From an uncultured Oscillospiraceae bacterium (GTDB lineage: Bacteria > Bacillota > Clostridia > Oscillospirales > Oscillospiraceae): a stretch of 22,395 bases of DNA. Position 1 is the stretch's first letter. Each line of letters begins with the position of its first letter. Position numbers and translations under genes: made by a program. The stretch spans positions 1 to 22,395 of the forward strand of contig CAKUHJ010000015.1 of the NCBI GenBank assembly GCA_934655935.1. Reading direction: 5' to 3'. Positions 7,437 through 13,632 of the stretch are shown here, piece by piece. The notes under the pieces are model-generated. The model saw nothing but the letters and a program-made list of their open reading frames with translations. It made no database searches and was not told the origin of the DNA.

Positions 7437-8172
7437 GACAAAAAGGCCCGCGCTGCTGACCCGGCTGAAGGAGGGTTGGGCCGCCGGCGTCGTGCTGTTC
7501 TTCGCGGCGCTGATCATCGCCGCGGGACTGCTGATTCCGGATCTGCTGCTGCAGAAGCGAAAGGAGCGGCTGCTCCTGGACGCCGGCCTTGCTGAAACGC
7601 AGAGCGTCGACCCCTACAGCCACCGCACACAGGCTGAGCGCGTGCACGCGCTCTATCTGCGCTTTTCCTCCGCATCCACCCAGTGGGACAGCTCGCGCAG
7701 CGCCTTCGGCAACGAGCTGACGGACGTGCAGGCCCGGCGCTTTGCGCGCGCGATTCTGGAGAGTCTGCCGCTTCCTGGCGCGGACAGTATGCTTTTACGC
7801 GAGCCGGCGCTTCTTTGCGCGCCGGAGGACCCGACGCTTTCCGTATGGCTGATTCAGGCGGAGGGCGCCGCGCTGTATCTTGACGCGGTCTCGGGCCTGC
7901 CGGTTTACGCGTCTGCGGCGCTGGATACCGGCGCGCTGGATACCGAGCTTGAAACGCTCTGGCTGCGCGCGGCCGAGGCCGTCTGCACGGCCTTTCCGGA
8001 CTTCGCCGCAGGGCCATTCCCTGCGCCGGACTACGAGGAGGAGGCTTCGGAGGACGGACTTTACCTGCTCCGGCTCAGCGCCCCGCTGGGCGCGTATGCG
8101 CTCACGCTGCGCATCGGCTTTGACCAGGAGGCCGGGCGCTACCGGAGTCTGGAATTTTTTCTGCAGAATTGA
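7420..8172 (+). CDS. Membrane-anchored protein of unknown function in the two-component operon
   Basis: A 250-residue protein that I cannot assign to a family. A short basic N-terminus (RKNETKR) precedes one hydrophobic segment at about 21-43 (AGVVLFFAALIIAAGLLIPDLLL). A region of about 205 residues rich in Leu, Ala, Glu and Asp follows, which by the positive-inside rule should lie outside the cytoplasm. No cleavage site or lipobox is seen, so it is probably an uncleaved signal anchor. Its start lies 17 bp inside the kinase gene, so co-expression is near certain. An anchored protein coded directly behind a kinase often modulates that kinase, as YycH and YycI do for WalK, but that is only an analogy here. 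No strong terminator follows it before the motif at 8172. Confidence 0.85.
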   Translation: MDRKNETKRPALLTRLKEGWAAGVVLFFAALIIAAGLLIPDLLLQKRKERLLLDAGLAETQSVDPYSHRTQAERVHALYLRFSSASTQWDSSRSAFGNELTDVQARRFARAILESLPLPGADSMLLREPALLCAPEDPTLSVWLIQAEGAALYLDAVSGLPVYASAALDTGALDTELETLWLRAAEAVCTAFPDFAAGPFPAPDYEEEASEDGLYLLRLSAPLGAYALTLRIGFDQEAGRYRSLEFFLQN

Positions 8173-8222
8173 CAACTCTGACACAAGTTTGTGAAAACTC
8201 GGCAAAATCCGCCTGTTATCCT
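8172..8222 (+). promoter_or_regulatory. Promoter region of the small AT-hook-like gene with shared operator motif
   Basis: ACAACTCTGACACAAGTTTG (8172-8191, then TG) repeats the motif found upstream of the response regulator. An extended -10, TG-T-TATCCT (TATCCT at 8217-8222), follows without a good -35 box, the arrangement expected of an activator-dependent promoter. Regulation by the adjacent two-component system is inferred. Confidence 0.4.
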
Positions 8223-8252
8223 GAAAGTACAAAATCGACAGGAGGGATTCTG

Positions 8253-8444
8253 ATGCAGACGGCACAAAGAAGGCAGCGGGGCCGCCCAAGAAGCGGCGAA
8301 GAAGAAAAGCAGGTCTGGGTCGACCATGTAAGGAAGCTCGTTTCCTTTCATGAAATTCCGGAGGCAGCCCATGTCAGAAGCCCGGAAGGCGCATTCTGGC
8401 TGAGCGTGCTGCAGCTGCTTTCCCTCGGCTACCGGGTACAGTAG
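8253..8444 (+). CDS. Small AT-hook-like basic protein (63 aa)
   Basis: The ATG at 8253 follows GGAGGG with 6 nt spacing. A longer in-frame reading from 8169 overlaps the previous gene and lacks a ribosome site. The first 15 residues (QRRQRGRPRSG) carry an R-G-R-P core as in AT-hook minor-groove binders. The rest (about 20-63) is amphipathic with no recognised fold, including EEKQVWVDHVRKLVSFHEIP and LSVLQLLSLGYRVQ. A DNA-binding or nucleoid-associated role is possible but is inferred from that short motif alone. The gene is 80 bp behind the two-component operon and shares a putative regulator motif with it, so it may be a target. It is short, but the strong ribosome site and unbroken frame support it being real. 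Confidence 0.65.
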   Translation: MQTAQRRQRGRPRSGEEEKQVWVDHVRKLVSFHEIPEAAHVRSPEGAFWLSVLQLLSLGYRVQ

Positions 8445-8469
8445 CGCTGCCCCGGCCTTTCGTGAAACA

Positions 8470-8485
8470 ATACTATATCTTGTGT
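8470..8485 (+). promoter_or_regulatory. NrdR box 1 upstream of nrdD
   Basis: ATACTATATCTTGTGT agrees with the NrdR consensus acaCwAtATaTwGtgt at 14 of 16 positions by eye. It is flanked by CGTGAAACA and TGTTTCACG (8461-8469, 8483-8491), which form a larger inverted repeat. NrdR is the widely conserved ATP/dATP-sensing repressor of ribonucleotide reductase genes. Confidence 0.7.
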
Positions 8486-8510
8486 TTCACGGGTGTAAAG
8501 TGCCGGATTA

Positions 8511-8526
8511 AAACAAAATATTGTGC
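8511..8526 (+). promoter_or_regulatory. NrdR box 2 upstream of nrdD
   Basis: AAACAAAATATTGTGC agrees with the NrdR consensus at 13 of 16 positions. It starts 41 bp after box 1, close to four helical turns. Paired boxes on the same face of the helix are the usual arrangement for NrdR. Confidence 0.65.
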
Positions 8527-8542
8527 ATTCATACAAAATGCC

Positions 8543-8569
8543 GCCCCGCCGCTTGACAAGCGGCGGGGC
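8543..8569. promoter_or_regulatory. 13-bp perfect inverted repeat centred on the nrdD -35 box
   Basis: Arms GCCCCGCCGCTTG (8543-8555) and CAAGCGGCGGGGC (8557-8569) are perfect complements around one base. The RNA would form a stable stem with a small loop. No T-run follows on the plus strand and only a weak one (ATTTTGT) on the minus strand. It may be a terminator remnant for the upstream gene, an operator, or both. Confidence 0.55.
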
Positions 8570-8581
8570 ATTCGCTATCAT
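8553..8581 (+). promoter_or_regulatory. Sigma-A-like promoter of nrdD
   Basis: TTGACA (8553-8558) and TATCAT (8576-8581) are separated by 17 bp, a near-consensus match. Transcription would begin near 8588, giving a leader of about 97 nt. The NrdR boxes lie upstream of it, and the -35 box sits in the centre of the GC palindrome. Confidence 0.65.
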
Positions 8582-8684
8582 AGGGGAGCCGCACAAGAAA
8601 TTGTGGTCTGAGGCAATTGAAGCTACCATATCCGGATTTTTCATCCGGTTTTCTGCCAGGAGAAACGAGAAAGGAACCAAAGCC

Positions 8685-10910
8685 ATGAAGATTATCAAGC
8701 GAAACGGCTCGGAGGCTACATTTGACATTGTGAAGATCATCTCCGCCGTAACGAAGGCCAACAATGTCGTAGAAGAAGCCGAACGCCTGAGCCCTATGCA
8801 GATCCGCCGCATCGCCGAAAGCGTGGAAAACAGCTGTCTGTCCATGAACCGCGCGCTGAACGTGGAGGAGATTCAGGACCTGGTTGAGCACCAGATCATG
8901 GCGCACGGCGCCTATGAGGTCGCCAAAAACTATATCACCTACCGCTATACCCGCTCTCTCGTGCGCAAGTCCAACACGACGGACGAAAAAATCCTCTCGC
9001 TCATCGAGTCGAACAACGAGGAGGTCAAGCAGGAAAACTCCAACAAGAATCCCACGGTCAACGCCGTTCAGCGCGACTATATGGCCGGCGAGGTTTCCAA
9101 GGACCTGACGGCCAGAATGCTCCTGCCGCGCGAGATCGTCGAGGCGCACGAGGCCGGCATCATCCATTTTCATGACGCAGATTACTTTGCCCAGCATATG
9201 CACAACTGCGACCTTGTGAATCTGGAGGATATGCTCCAGAACGGCACGGTCATTTCCGGCACGCTCATCGAAAAGCCGCACAGCTTCTCCACTGCCTGCA
9301 ACATCGCCACGCAGATCATCGCCCAGATCGCCTCCAACCAGTACGGCGGCCAGTCCATCAGCCTGACGCACCTTGCGCCGTTTGTCGACGTTTCGCGGCA
9401 GAAAATCCGCAGGAGCGTGCTGGAAGAGCTCCGCGACTTTGGAACCGAAGCCAGCGAGGCGCAGATTTCCCGCGTGGTGGAAAAGCGCCTGCGCGATGAA
9501 ATCCGCAGAGGCGTGCAGACCATCCAGTATCAGGTCGTCACACTGATGACCACGAACGGCCAGGCGCCGTTCATCACGGTCTTCATGTATCTCGGCGAGG
9601 CGCGCAGCGAGGCCGAGCGCGCGGATCTTGCCATCATCATCGAAGAAACGCTCAACCAGCGCATCGAGGGCGTAAAGAACGAGAAGGGCGTCTGGATTAC
9701 GCCGGCCTTCCCGAAGCTCATCTACGTTCTGGAGGAGGACAACATTACCGAGGGCTCCCGCTACTGGTATCTGACGAAGCTCGCCGCGCGCTGCACGGCA
9801 CGGCGCATGGTGCCGGATTATATCTCCGAAAAGAAAATGCGCGAGCTCAAGCTCTCCAAGGGCGAAACGCCGGGCCACGGCGACGTGTATACCTGCATGG
9901 GCTGCCGCAGCTTCCTGACGCCGGACCGCTCCGGCAACGGCTGGGACAATATCGCCAACGCCGGAAACTACGAGCCCGGAAAGCCCAAATACTATGGCCG
10001 GTTCAACCAGGGCGTGGTCACCATCAACCTGGTGGACGTGGCGCTTTCCTCTGCGGGCGCGCTGGATAAGTTCTGGCAGATTTTTGACGAGCGGCTGGAG
10101 CTGTGCTACCGCGCGCTCATGTGCCGCCACAACCGCCTGAAGGGCACGCTCTCGGACGCGGCGCCCATCCTCTGGCAGTACGGCGCGCTGGCGCGCCTGC
10201 CGAAGGGCGAGCCGATCGACCGCCTTCTTTACGGCGGCTATTCCACCATTTCGCTTGGCTACGCCGGACTCTACGAGTGCGTCAAGTATATGACCGGCAA
10301 GTCCCACACCGATCCTGCCGCCACGCCATTCGCGCTCGAGGTCATGCGGCATATGAACGAGGCCTGCGCCCGCTGGAAGGAGAAGGAGGACGTTGACTTC
10401 TCGCTCTACGGGACGCCGCTTGAGTCCACAACCTACAAATTCGCAAAATGCCTGCAGAAGCGCTTCGGCGTCATCGAGGGCATCACGGACAAGAATTATA
10501 TCACCAACTCCTATCACATCCACGTGACGGAGAACATCAACGCCTTTGATAAGCTTGCGTTTGAATCGCAGTTCCAGGCCCTCTCCCCCGGCGGCGCAAT
10601 CAGCTACGTCGAGGTACCGAACATGCAGCAGAACCTGGACGCAGTGCTCGAGGTCATGAAGTTCATTTACGATCACATCATGTACGCCGAGCTCAACACG
10701 AAGTCCGACTATTGCCAGGTCTGCGGCTTCGACGGCGAAATCGTCATCCGGGAGGACGCCGACGGAAAGCTGGTCTGGACCTGCCCGCAGTGCGGCAATA
10801 CCGACCAGTCCAAGATGAACGTCGCCCGCCGCACCTGCGGCTACATCGGCACGCAGTACTGGAACCAGGGCCGCACGCAGGAAATCCGCGACCGCGTGCT
10901 GCATCTGTAA
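8685..10910 (+). CDS. nrdD: Anaerobic (class III) ribonucleoside-triphosphate reductase
   Basis: A 741-residue enzyme that reduces ribonucleoside triphosphates to deoxyribonucleotides using a glycyl radical, supplying DNA precursors without oxygen. The N-terminal ATP-cone (about 1-90, starting MKIIKRNGSEATFDIVKI) is the allosteric activity site. The C-terminal RRTCGYIG holds the radical glycine, about G719. Four cysteines ahead of it (YCQVCG and WTCPQCG, about 677-703) form the family's zinc site. Length and motifs are complete. The ATG at 8685 follows AAAGGA by about 9 nt; a longer reading from 8523 covers the promoter. Expression is probably controlled by NrdR through the two boxes upstream. 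The radical-SAM activase NrdG, often adjacent, is not encoded in this window and must be elsewhere for the enzyme to work. An intrinsic terminator follows. Confidence 0.97.
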   Translation: MKIIKRNGSEATFDIVKIISAVTKANNVVEEAERLSPMQIRRIAESVENSCLSMNRALNVEEIQDLVEHQIMAHGAYEVAKNYITYRYTRSLVRKSNTTDEKILSLIESNNEEVKQENSNKNPTVNAVQRDYMAGEVSKDLTARMLLPREIVEAHEAGIIHFHDADYFAQHMHNCDLVNLEDMLQNGTVISGTLIEKPHSFSTACNIATQIIAQIASNQYGGQSISLTHLAPFVDVSRQKIRRSVLEELRDFGTEASEAQISRVVEKRLRDEIRRGVQTIQYQVVTLMTTNGQAPFITVFMYLGEARSEAERADLAIIIEETLNQRIEGVKNEKGVWITPAFPKLIYVLEEDNITEGSRYWYLTKLAARCTARRMVPDYISEKKMRELKLSKGETPGHGDVYTCMGCRSFLTPDRSGNGWDNIANAGNYEPGKPKYYGRFNQGVVTINLVDVALSSAGALDKFWQIFDERLELCYRALMCRHNRLKGTLSDAAPILWQYGALARLPKGEPIDRLLYGGYSTISLGYAGLYECVKYMTGKSHTDPAATPFALEVMRHMNEACARWKEKEDVDFSLYGTPLESTTYKFAKCLQKRFGVIEGITDKNYITNSYHIHVTENINAFDKLAFESQFQALSPGGAISYVEVPNMQQNLDAVLEVMKFIYDHIMYAELNTKSDYCQVCGFDGEIVIREDADGKLVWTCPQCGNTDQSKMNVARRTCGYIGTQYWNQGRTQEIRDRVLHL

Positions 10911-10936
10911 GCGTTCCTGAATTTCACAAAGCATGC

Positions 10937-10998
10937 ACAGCCCCGCCTGCCACCGCGCCTTCCGCGTATGTCAGCGGGGCTGTATGCTATGCTTTTTT
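10937..10998 (+). terminator. Intrinsic terminator of nrdD
   Basis: Arms ACAGCCCCGC (10937-10946) and GCGGGGCTGT (10974-10983) pair perfectly across a 27-nt loop, and GCAT/ATGC sequence extends the stem. A run of six T lies at 10993-10998. The T-run is displaced about 9 nt from the stem, so efficiency is uncertain. Confidence 0.6.
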
Positions 10999-11012
10999 CG
11001 ACAGTCTCACGG

Positions 11013-11035
11013 CAGGTCGCAGCTCATGCGACCTG
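11013..11035. repeat. Perfect 9-bp inverted repeat behind the nrdD terminator
   Basis: CAGGTCGCA (11013-11021) and TGCGACCTG (11027-11035) are separated by 5 nt and followed by TTGCTTTATC. It could be a second, weaker terminator hairpin. The gap 10911-11329 (419 bp) otherwise holds no credible gene; its AT-richer second half holds the direct repeat and promoter listed next. Confidence 0.5.
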
Positions 11036-11188
11036 TTGCTTTATCGCTTACCCCAATGCATTAATTCCTTTTGTCTGCACCGCCATTAGGTTACTGTATG
11101 GTTACTTTCTATGTTATTCATCGCGCCGCTTCAAAGCAGTCTATCAATATTAGCATCAGCTCAGAATTATTCGCGGGATTTCACGGGC

Positions 11189-11270
11189 TTTGAAAATAAG
11201 ACCATTTCAAAATAGCCAATTCCTTGACACCCTGATTTTTGAAAATGACGATTTCTATCTAAATGGCCAA
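11189..11270 (+). repeat. Imperfect direct repeat upstream of the RHH-TIR operon (putative operator array)
   Basis: TTTGAAAAT occurs at 11189 and 11238, and AAATAGCCAA/AAATGGCCAA at 11210 and 11261. Two units of about 31-33 bp are thus repeated at a 49-51 bp offset. The first unit also contains an inverted pair, TTTGAAA/TTTCAAA (11189-11195, 11205-11211). The array lies directly upstream of the operon promoter, a likely binding region for the RHH protein encoded first in the operon. Confidence 0.45.
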
Positions 11271-11276
11271 ACAGAC

Positions 11277-11305
11277 TTGAAAGCAGAATACAATTGTAGT
11301 ATGAT
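11277..11305 (+). promoter_or_regulatory. Promoter of the RHH-TIR-SPFH operon
   Basis: TTGAAA (11277-11282) and TATGAT (11300-11305) are separated by 17 bp, placing a start near 11312, just ahead of the AAGGAG ribosome site at 11314-11319. The resulting leader would be very short, about 18 nt, which slightly weakens the call. Confidence 0.5.
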
Positions 11306-11329
11306 GACAAATAAAGGAGTGGATGCCGC

Positions 11330-11521
11330 TTGGATGAGCCGCGTTTAGAAATTCCAGTTAAAAAATATACCGGTGAATCTGCCGTCATTTCCATGCGATT
11401 GCCACGCGACATGCTGCAGGAAATTGACACGATTGCAGCCGATACGGGTCGGACAAGGAACGAAGTCTTAACACTCTGCATGGAGTTTGCGTTAAATCAT
11501 CTCGACAGAGGATCTAAATAA
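11330..11521 (+). CDS. Ribbon-helix-helix (CopG/Arc-like) DNA-binding protein
   Basis: A 63-residue protein with the ribbon-helix-helix pattern. A beta strand (SAVISMRLPRDM, about 17-28) is followed by helix A (LQEIDTIAADTG), the turn residues RTRNEV, and helix B (LTLCMEFALNHL). Such proteins dimerise and insert the strand pair in the DNA major groove; many are autorepressors of small operons. The start is a TTG at 11330, 10 nt behind AAGGAG; ATGs nearby are in other frames and stop within a few codons. It ends 21 bp before the first TIR gene and is the first gene of the operon, so it is the likely regulator of it. An antitoxin role is another possibility, because RHH proteins often partner toxins. 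Confidence 0.8.
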   Translation: MDEPRLEIPVKKYTGESAVISMRLPRDMLQEIDTIAADTGRTRNEVLTLCMEFALNHLDRGSK

Positions 11522-11542
11522 AACGGAACGGGAGAGAAAAGA

Positions 11543-13606
11543 ATGGCTATCATCAAATGCAAAATGTGCGGCGGGGATTTAAACGTCGAAGAAAACAGCC
11601 AGATCGCAGTCTGTGAATACTGCGGAACGCAGCAGACCGTTCCGAAGCAGGACAACGAAAAGAAGCTGACACTGTTCGCGCGTGCACATCGGCTGCGCTT
11701 TGCCTGCGAGTTTGATAAGGCGTCGGGCGTTTATGAGTCCATCGTGGCGGAGTTCCCGGAGGAAGCGGAAGCCTACTGGGGACTTGTGCTCTGCAAGTAC
11801 GGTATTGAATACGTTGATGATCCAGCGACTGGTAAAAAAGTGCCCACATGTCACCGCTCAAGCTTTGACTGCGTGCTGGAGGATGCGAATTTTGAACTGG
11901 TGATGGAATACGCTGATGCCGTTGCGCGGAAACTCTACCGCGAAGAAGCCAAAGCCATTGAGGAACTGCGTCGCGGTATCATCGAGGTTTCCAGCCGCGA
12001 GGAGCCGTATGATATTTTCATCTGCTATAAGGAAACGGATGAAAACGGTCAGCGGACACTTGATTCTGTCTTGGCGCAGGACTTATATGATGCATTGACG
12101 GAAAAAGGCTACCGGGTATTCTTCTCGCGCATTACATTGGAGGATAAGCTCGGTCAGGAATACGAGCCGTATATCTTTGCTGCGCTCAATTCCGCGCGCG
12201 TGATGCTGGCTGTCGGAACAGACTACGAATATTTTAACGCCCCGTGGGTCAAGAACGAGTGGGGCCGGTACTTGCAGCTCATTGCCGCCGGGCAGAAAAA
12301 GTCTCTCATTCCCTGCTATAAAAATATCGACGCTTATGATATGCCGAAGGAATTTGCAAAGCTGCAGGCACAGGATCTCGGCAAGATCGGTGCAACGCAG
12401 GACTTGTTGCGCGGAATTGAAAAGCTGTTTGGCAAGTCTGCATCGCAGGCTTCGTCAATGCAAGCGACCAGCGCGCCAAACGTCGATTCTCTGCTGCGAC
12501 GCGGCAATTTGCTTCTGGAGGATGCAGACTGGGAAAATGCGGATGCCTATTTTGATAAGGTGCTGGATATCGCTCCGGAATGCGCGGAAGCATATCTTGG
12601 GAAGCTCCTTGTGAGCAAACAGGCAAGGACGGTTGAGGATTTTGCCAAACAATATGTTTCGGAGATCGCCGCGAGTGCTCCGATCCAGGAATACTCCGTC
12701 GACTGTGAGGCAAACGAGGCGTTTATTCAAACCTGCGTAAAAAAATACCGTGTACCATTCTATCTGGGCGAGGAAGAGATTCGGAAATTCCTGGACTTCG
12801 ACCATTCGTTCCGAGCTGCCGCCCCCGGGTATTTCCATGACAAAGCGGCAGATATTGGCACCCTGCTGCAAGACGACCGCAATTATGCCCGCGCGGAACA
12901 GTTCGCGTCGCCGGATGTCCAAAATCAGCTGGAAGCCCTGCGCAACGCGGTGATAAGCGGTCTTGAGGAGCAGGAAAAGCTCAATTCAGCTAAGCACGCG
13001 AATGCGATGACACACATCGTCACGCAATCGCACGACTATCTCAGGGCGAAGGAGCAGCAGCTGGCTGCGCTGAATCAGAAGCGGCTCGCGCAGAGGCAGC
13101 GCACCGAACAGGATCTGGAGCAGCAGAAGCTGAAGGCAGAGGCGGATGAAAAGGAACGCCAGCTGCAATTGCAGCGGAAAAAGCAGCTTGAGGAGGAGAG
13201 CCGCCAGCAGCTGATCGCGCTGGAAGAGGAGGAGAAGCGGCAGACGGAGACCTTGCGCCGAAAGGAGCAAGCCGCAAAAACACGCAAAATCGTCGGCGTT
13301 TTGATCCATATTGGGCTGACAGCGCTTTTGATCCTGCTCTGTACAAGCGCATCCATTGCAGCGCGTGTCAATAATCTCTGGATTCTCTTTGGCGGATATT
13401 TGATCTTCACCCTCGCGCAGGGCATCACGCACGCCGTTTGCCGCACGCCGAGCGGCTTCCTCTGGCTCCCGCCTGTATGCGGCTTTGTTTACATGACGCT
13501 CCTTGCTGTCAGCACGCCGACCAGCGACGTTTTTCTGGTAGCAGCGGTAGGCGGCGCTTTTTGCTTCGGCATTGGCATGATCGCCAGACTGTTCCGGCGT
13601 AAATAG
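11543..13606 (+). CDS. Zinc-ribbon/TIR-domain membrane protein (TIR1)
   Basis: This 687-residue multidomain protein has an N-terminal zinc ribbon (C6, C9, C24, C27). A TPR-like helical pair follows (about 42-95), then a TIR domain (about 154-297). The TIR begins PYDIFICYKETDENG and has FFSRITLEDKLGQEYEPYI and the FNAPWVKNEW motif. E239 in that motif is in the position of the catalytic glutamate of TIR NAD-cleaving enzymes. A second TPR-like part (about 312-450), a long charged coiled coil (about 470-580) and four hydrophobic segments (about 584-682) complete it. TIR domains in bacterial defence hydrolyse NAD or make nucleotide signals; whether this one does is inference. The soluble part should face the cytoplasm. 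The ATG at 11543 follows GGGAGAG. The stop is 26 bp before its paralogue TIR2. GC content is visibly below that of nrdD. Confidence 0.9.
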   Translation: MAIIKCKMCGGDLNVEENSQIAVCEYCGTQQTVPKQDNEKKLTLFARAHRLRFACEFDKASGVYESIVAEFPEEAEAYWGLVLCKYGIEYVDDPATGKKVPTCHRSSFDCVLEDANFELVMEYADAVARKLYREEAKAIEELRRGIIEVSSREEPYDIFICYKETDENGQRTLDSVLAQDLYDALTEKGYRVFFSRITLEDKLGQEYEPYIFAALNSARVMLAVGTDYEYFNAPWVKNEWGRYLQLIAAGQKKSLIPCYKNIDAYDMPKEFAKLQAQDLGKIGATQDLLRGIEKLFGKSASQASSMQATSAPNVDSLLRRGNLLLEDADWENADAYFDKVLDIAPECAEAYLGKLLVSKQARTVEDFAKQYVSEIAASAPIQEYSVDCEANEAFIQTCVKKYRVPFYLGEEEIRKFLDFDHSFRAAAPGYFHDKAADIGTLLQDDRNYARAEQFASPDVQNQLEALRNAVISGLEEQEKLNSAKHANAMTHIVTQSHDYLRAKEQQLAALNQKRLAQRQRTEQDLEQQKLKAEADEKERQLQLQRKKQLEEESRQQLIALEEEEKRQTETLRRKEQAAKTRKIVGVLIHIGLTALLILLCTSASIAARVNNLWILFGGYLIFTLAQGITHAVCRTPSGFLWLPPVCGFVYMTLLAVSTPTSDVFLVAAVGGAFCFGIGMIARLFRRK

Positions 13607-13632
13607 AGAAAAAAGAGAAAGGAAGAGCATAT

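Noticed and set aside
6654..7517. 287-codon minus-strand frame
   Set aside because: Antisense to the histidine kinase, whose catalytic boxes are complete.
8529..10934. 801-codon open frame on the minus strand
   Set aside because: It lies antisense over nrdD, which is unmistakable on the plus strand. High GC at third positions keeps the antisense frame open.
10968..11153. Small plus-strand frame behind nrdD (61 codons)
   Set aside because: It starts inside the terminator hairpin and has no ribosome site; composition resembles translated non-coding DNA.
11330..13606. RHH plus TIR1 as a classic two-gene toxin-antitoxin pair
   Set aside because: The RHH protein could be an antitoxin, but TIR1 is a large multi-domain membrane protein in a five-gene operon, so a regulator role fits better. 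It is kept only as an alternative.
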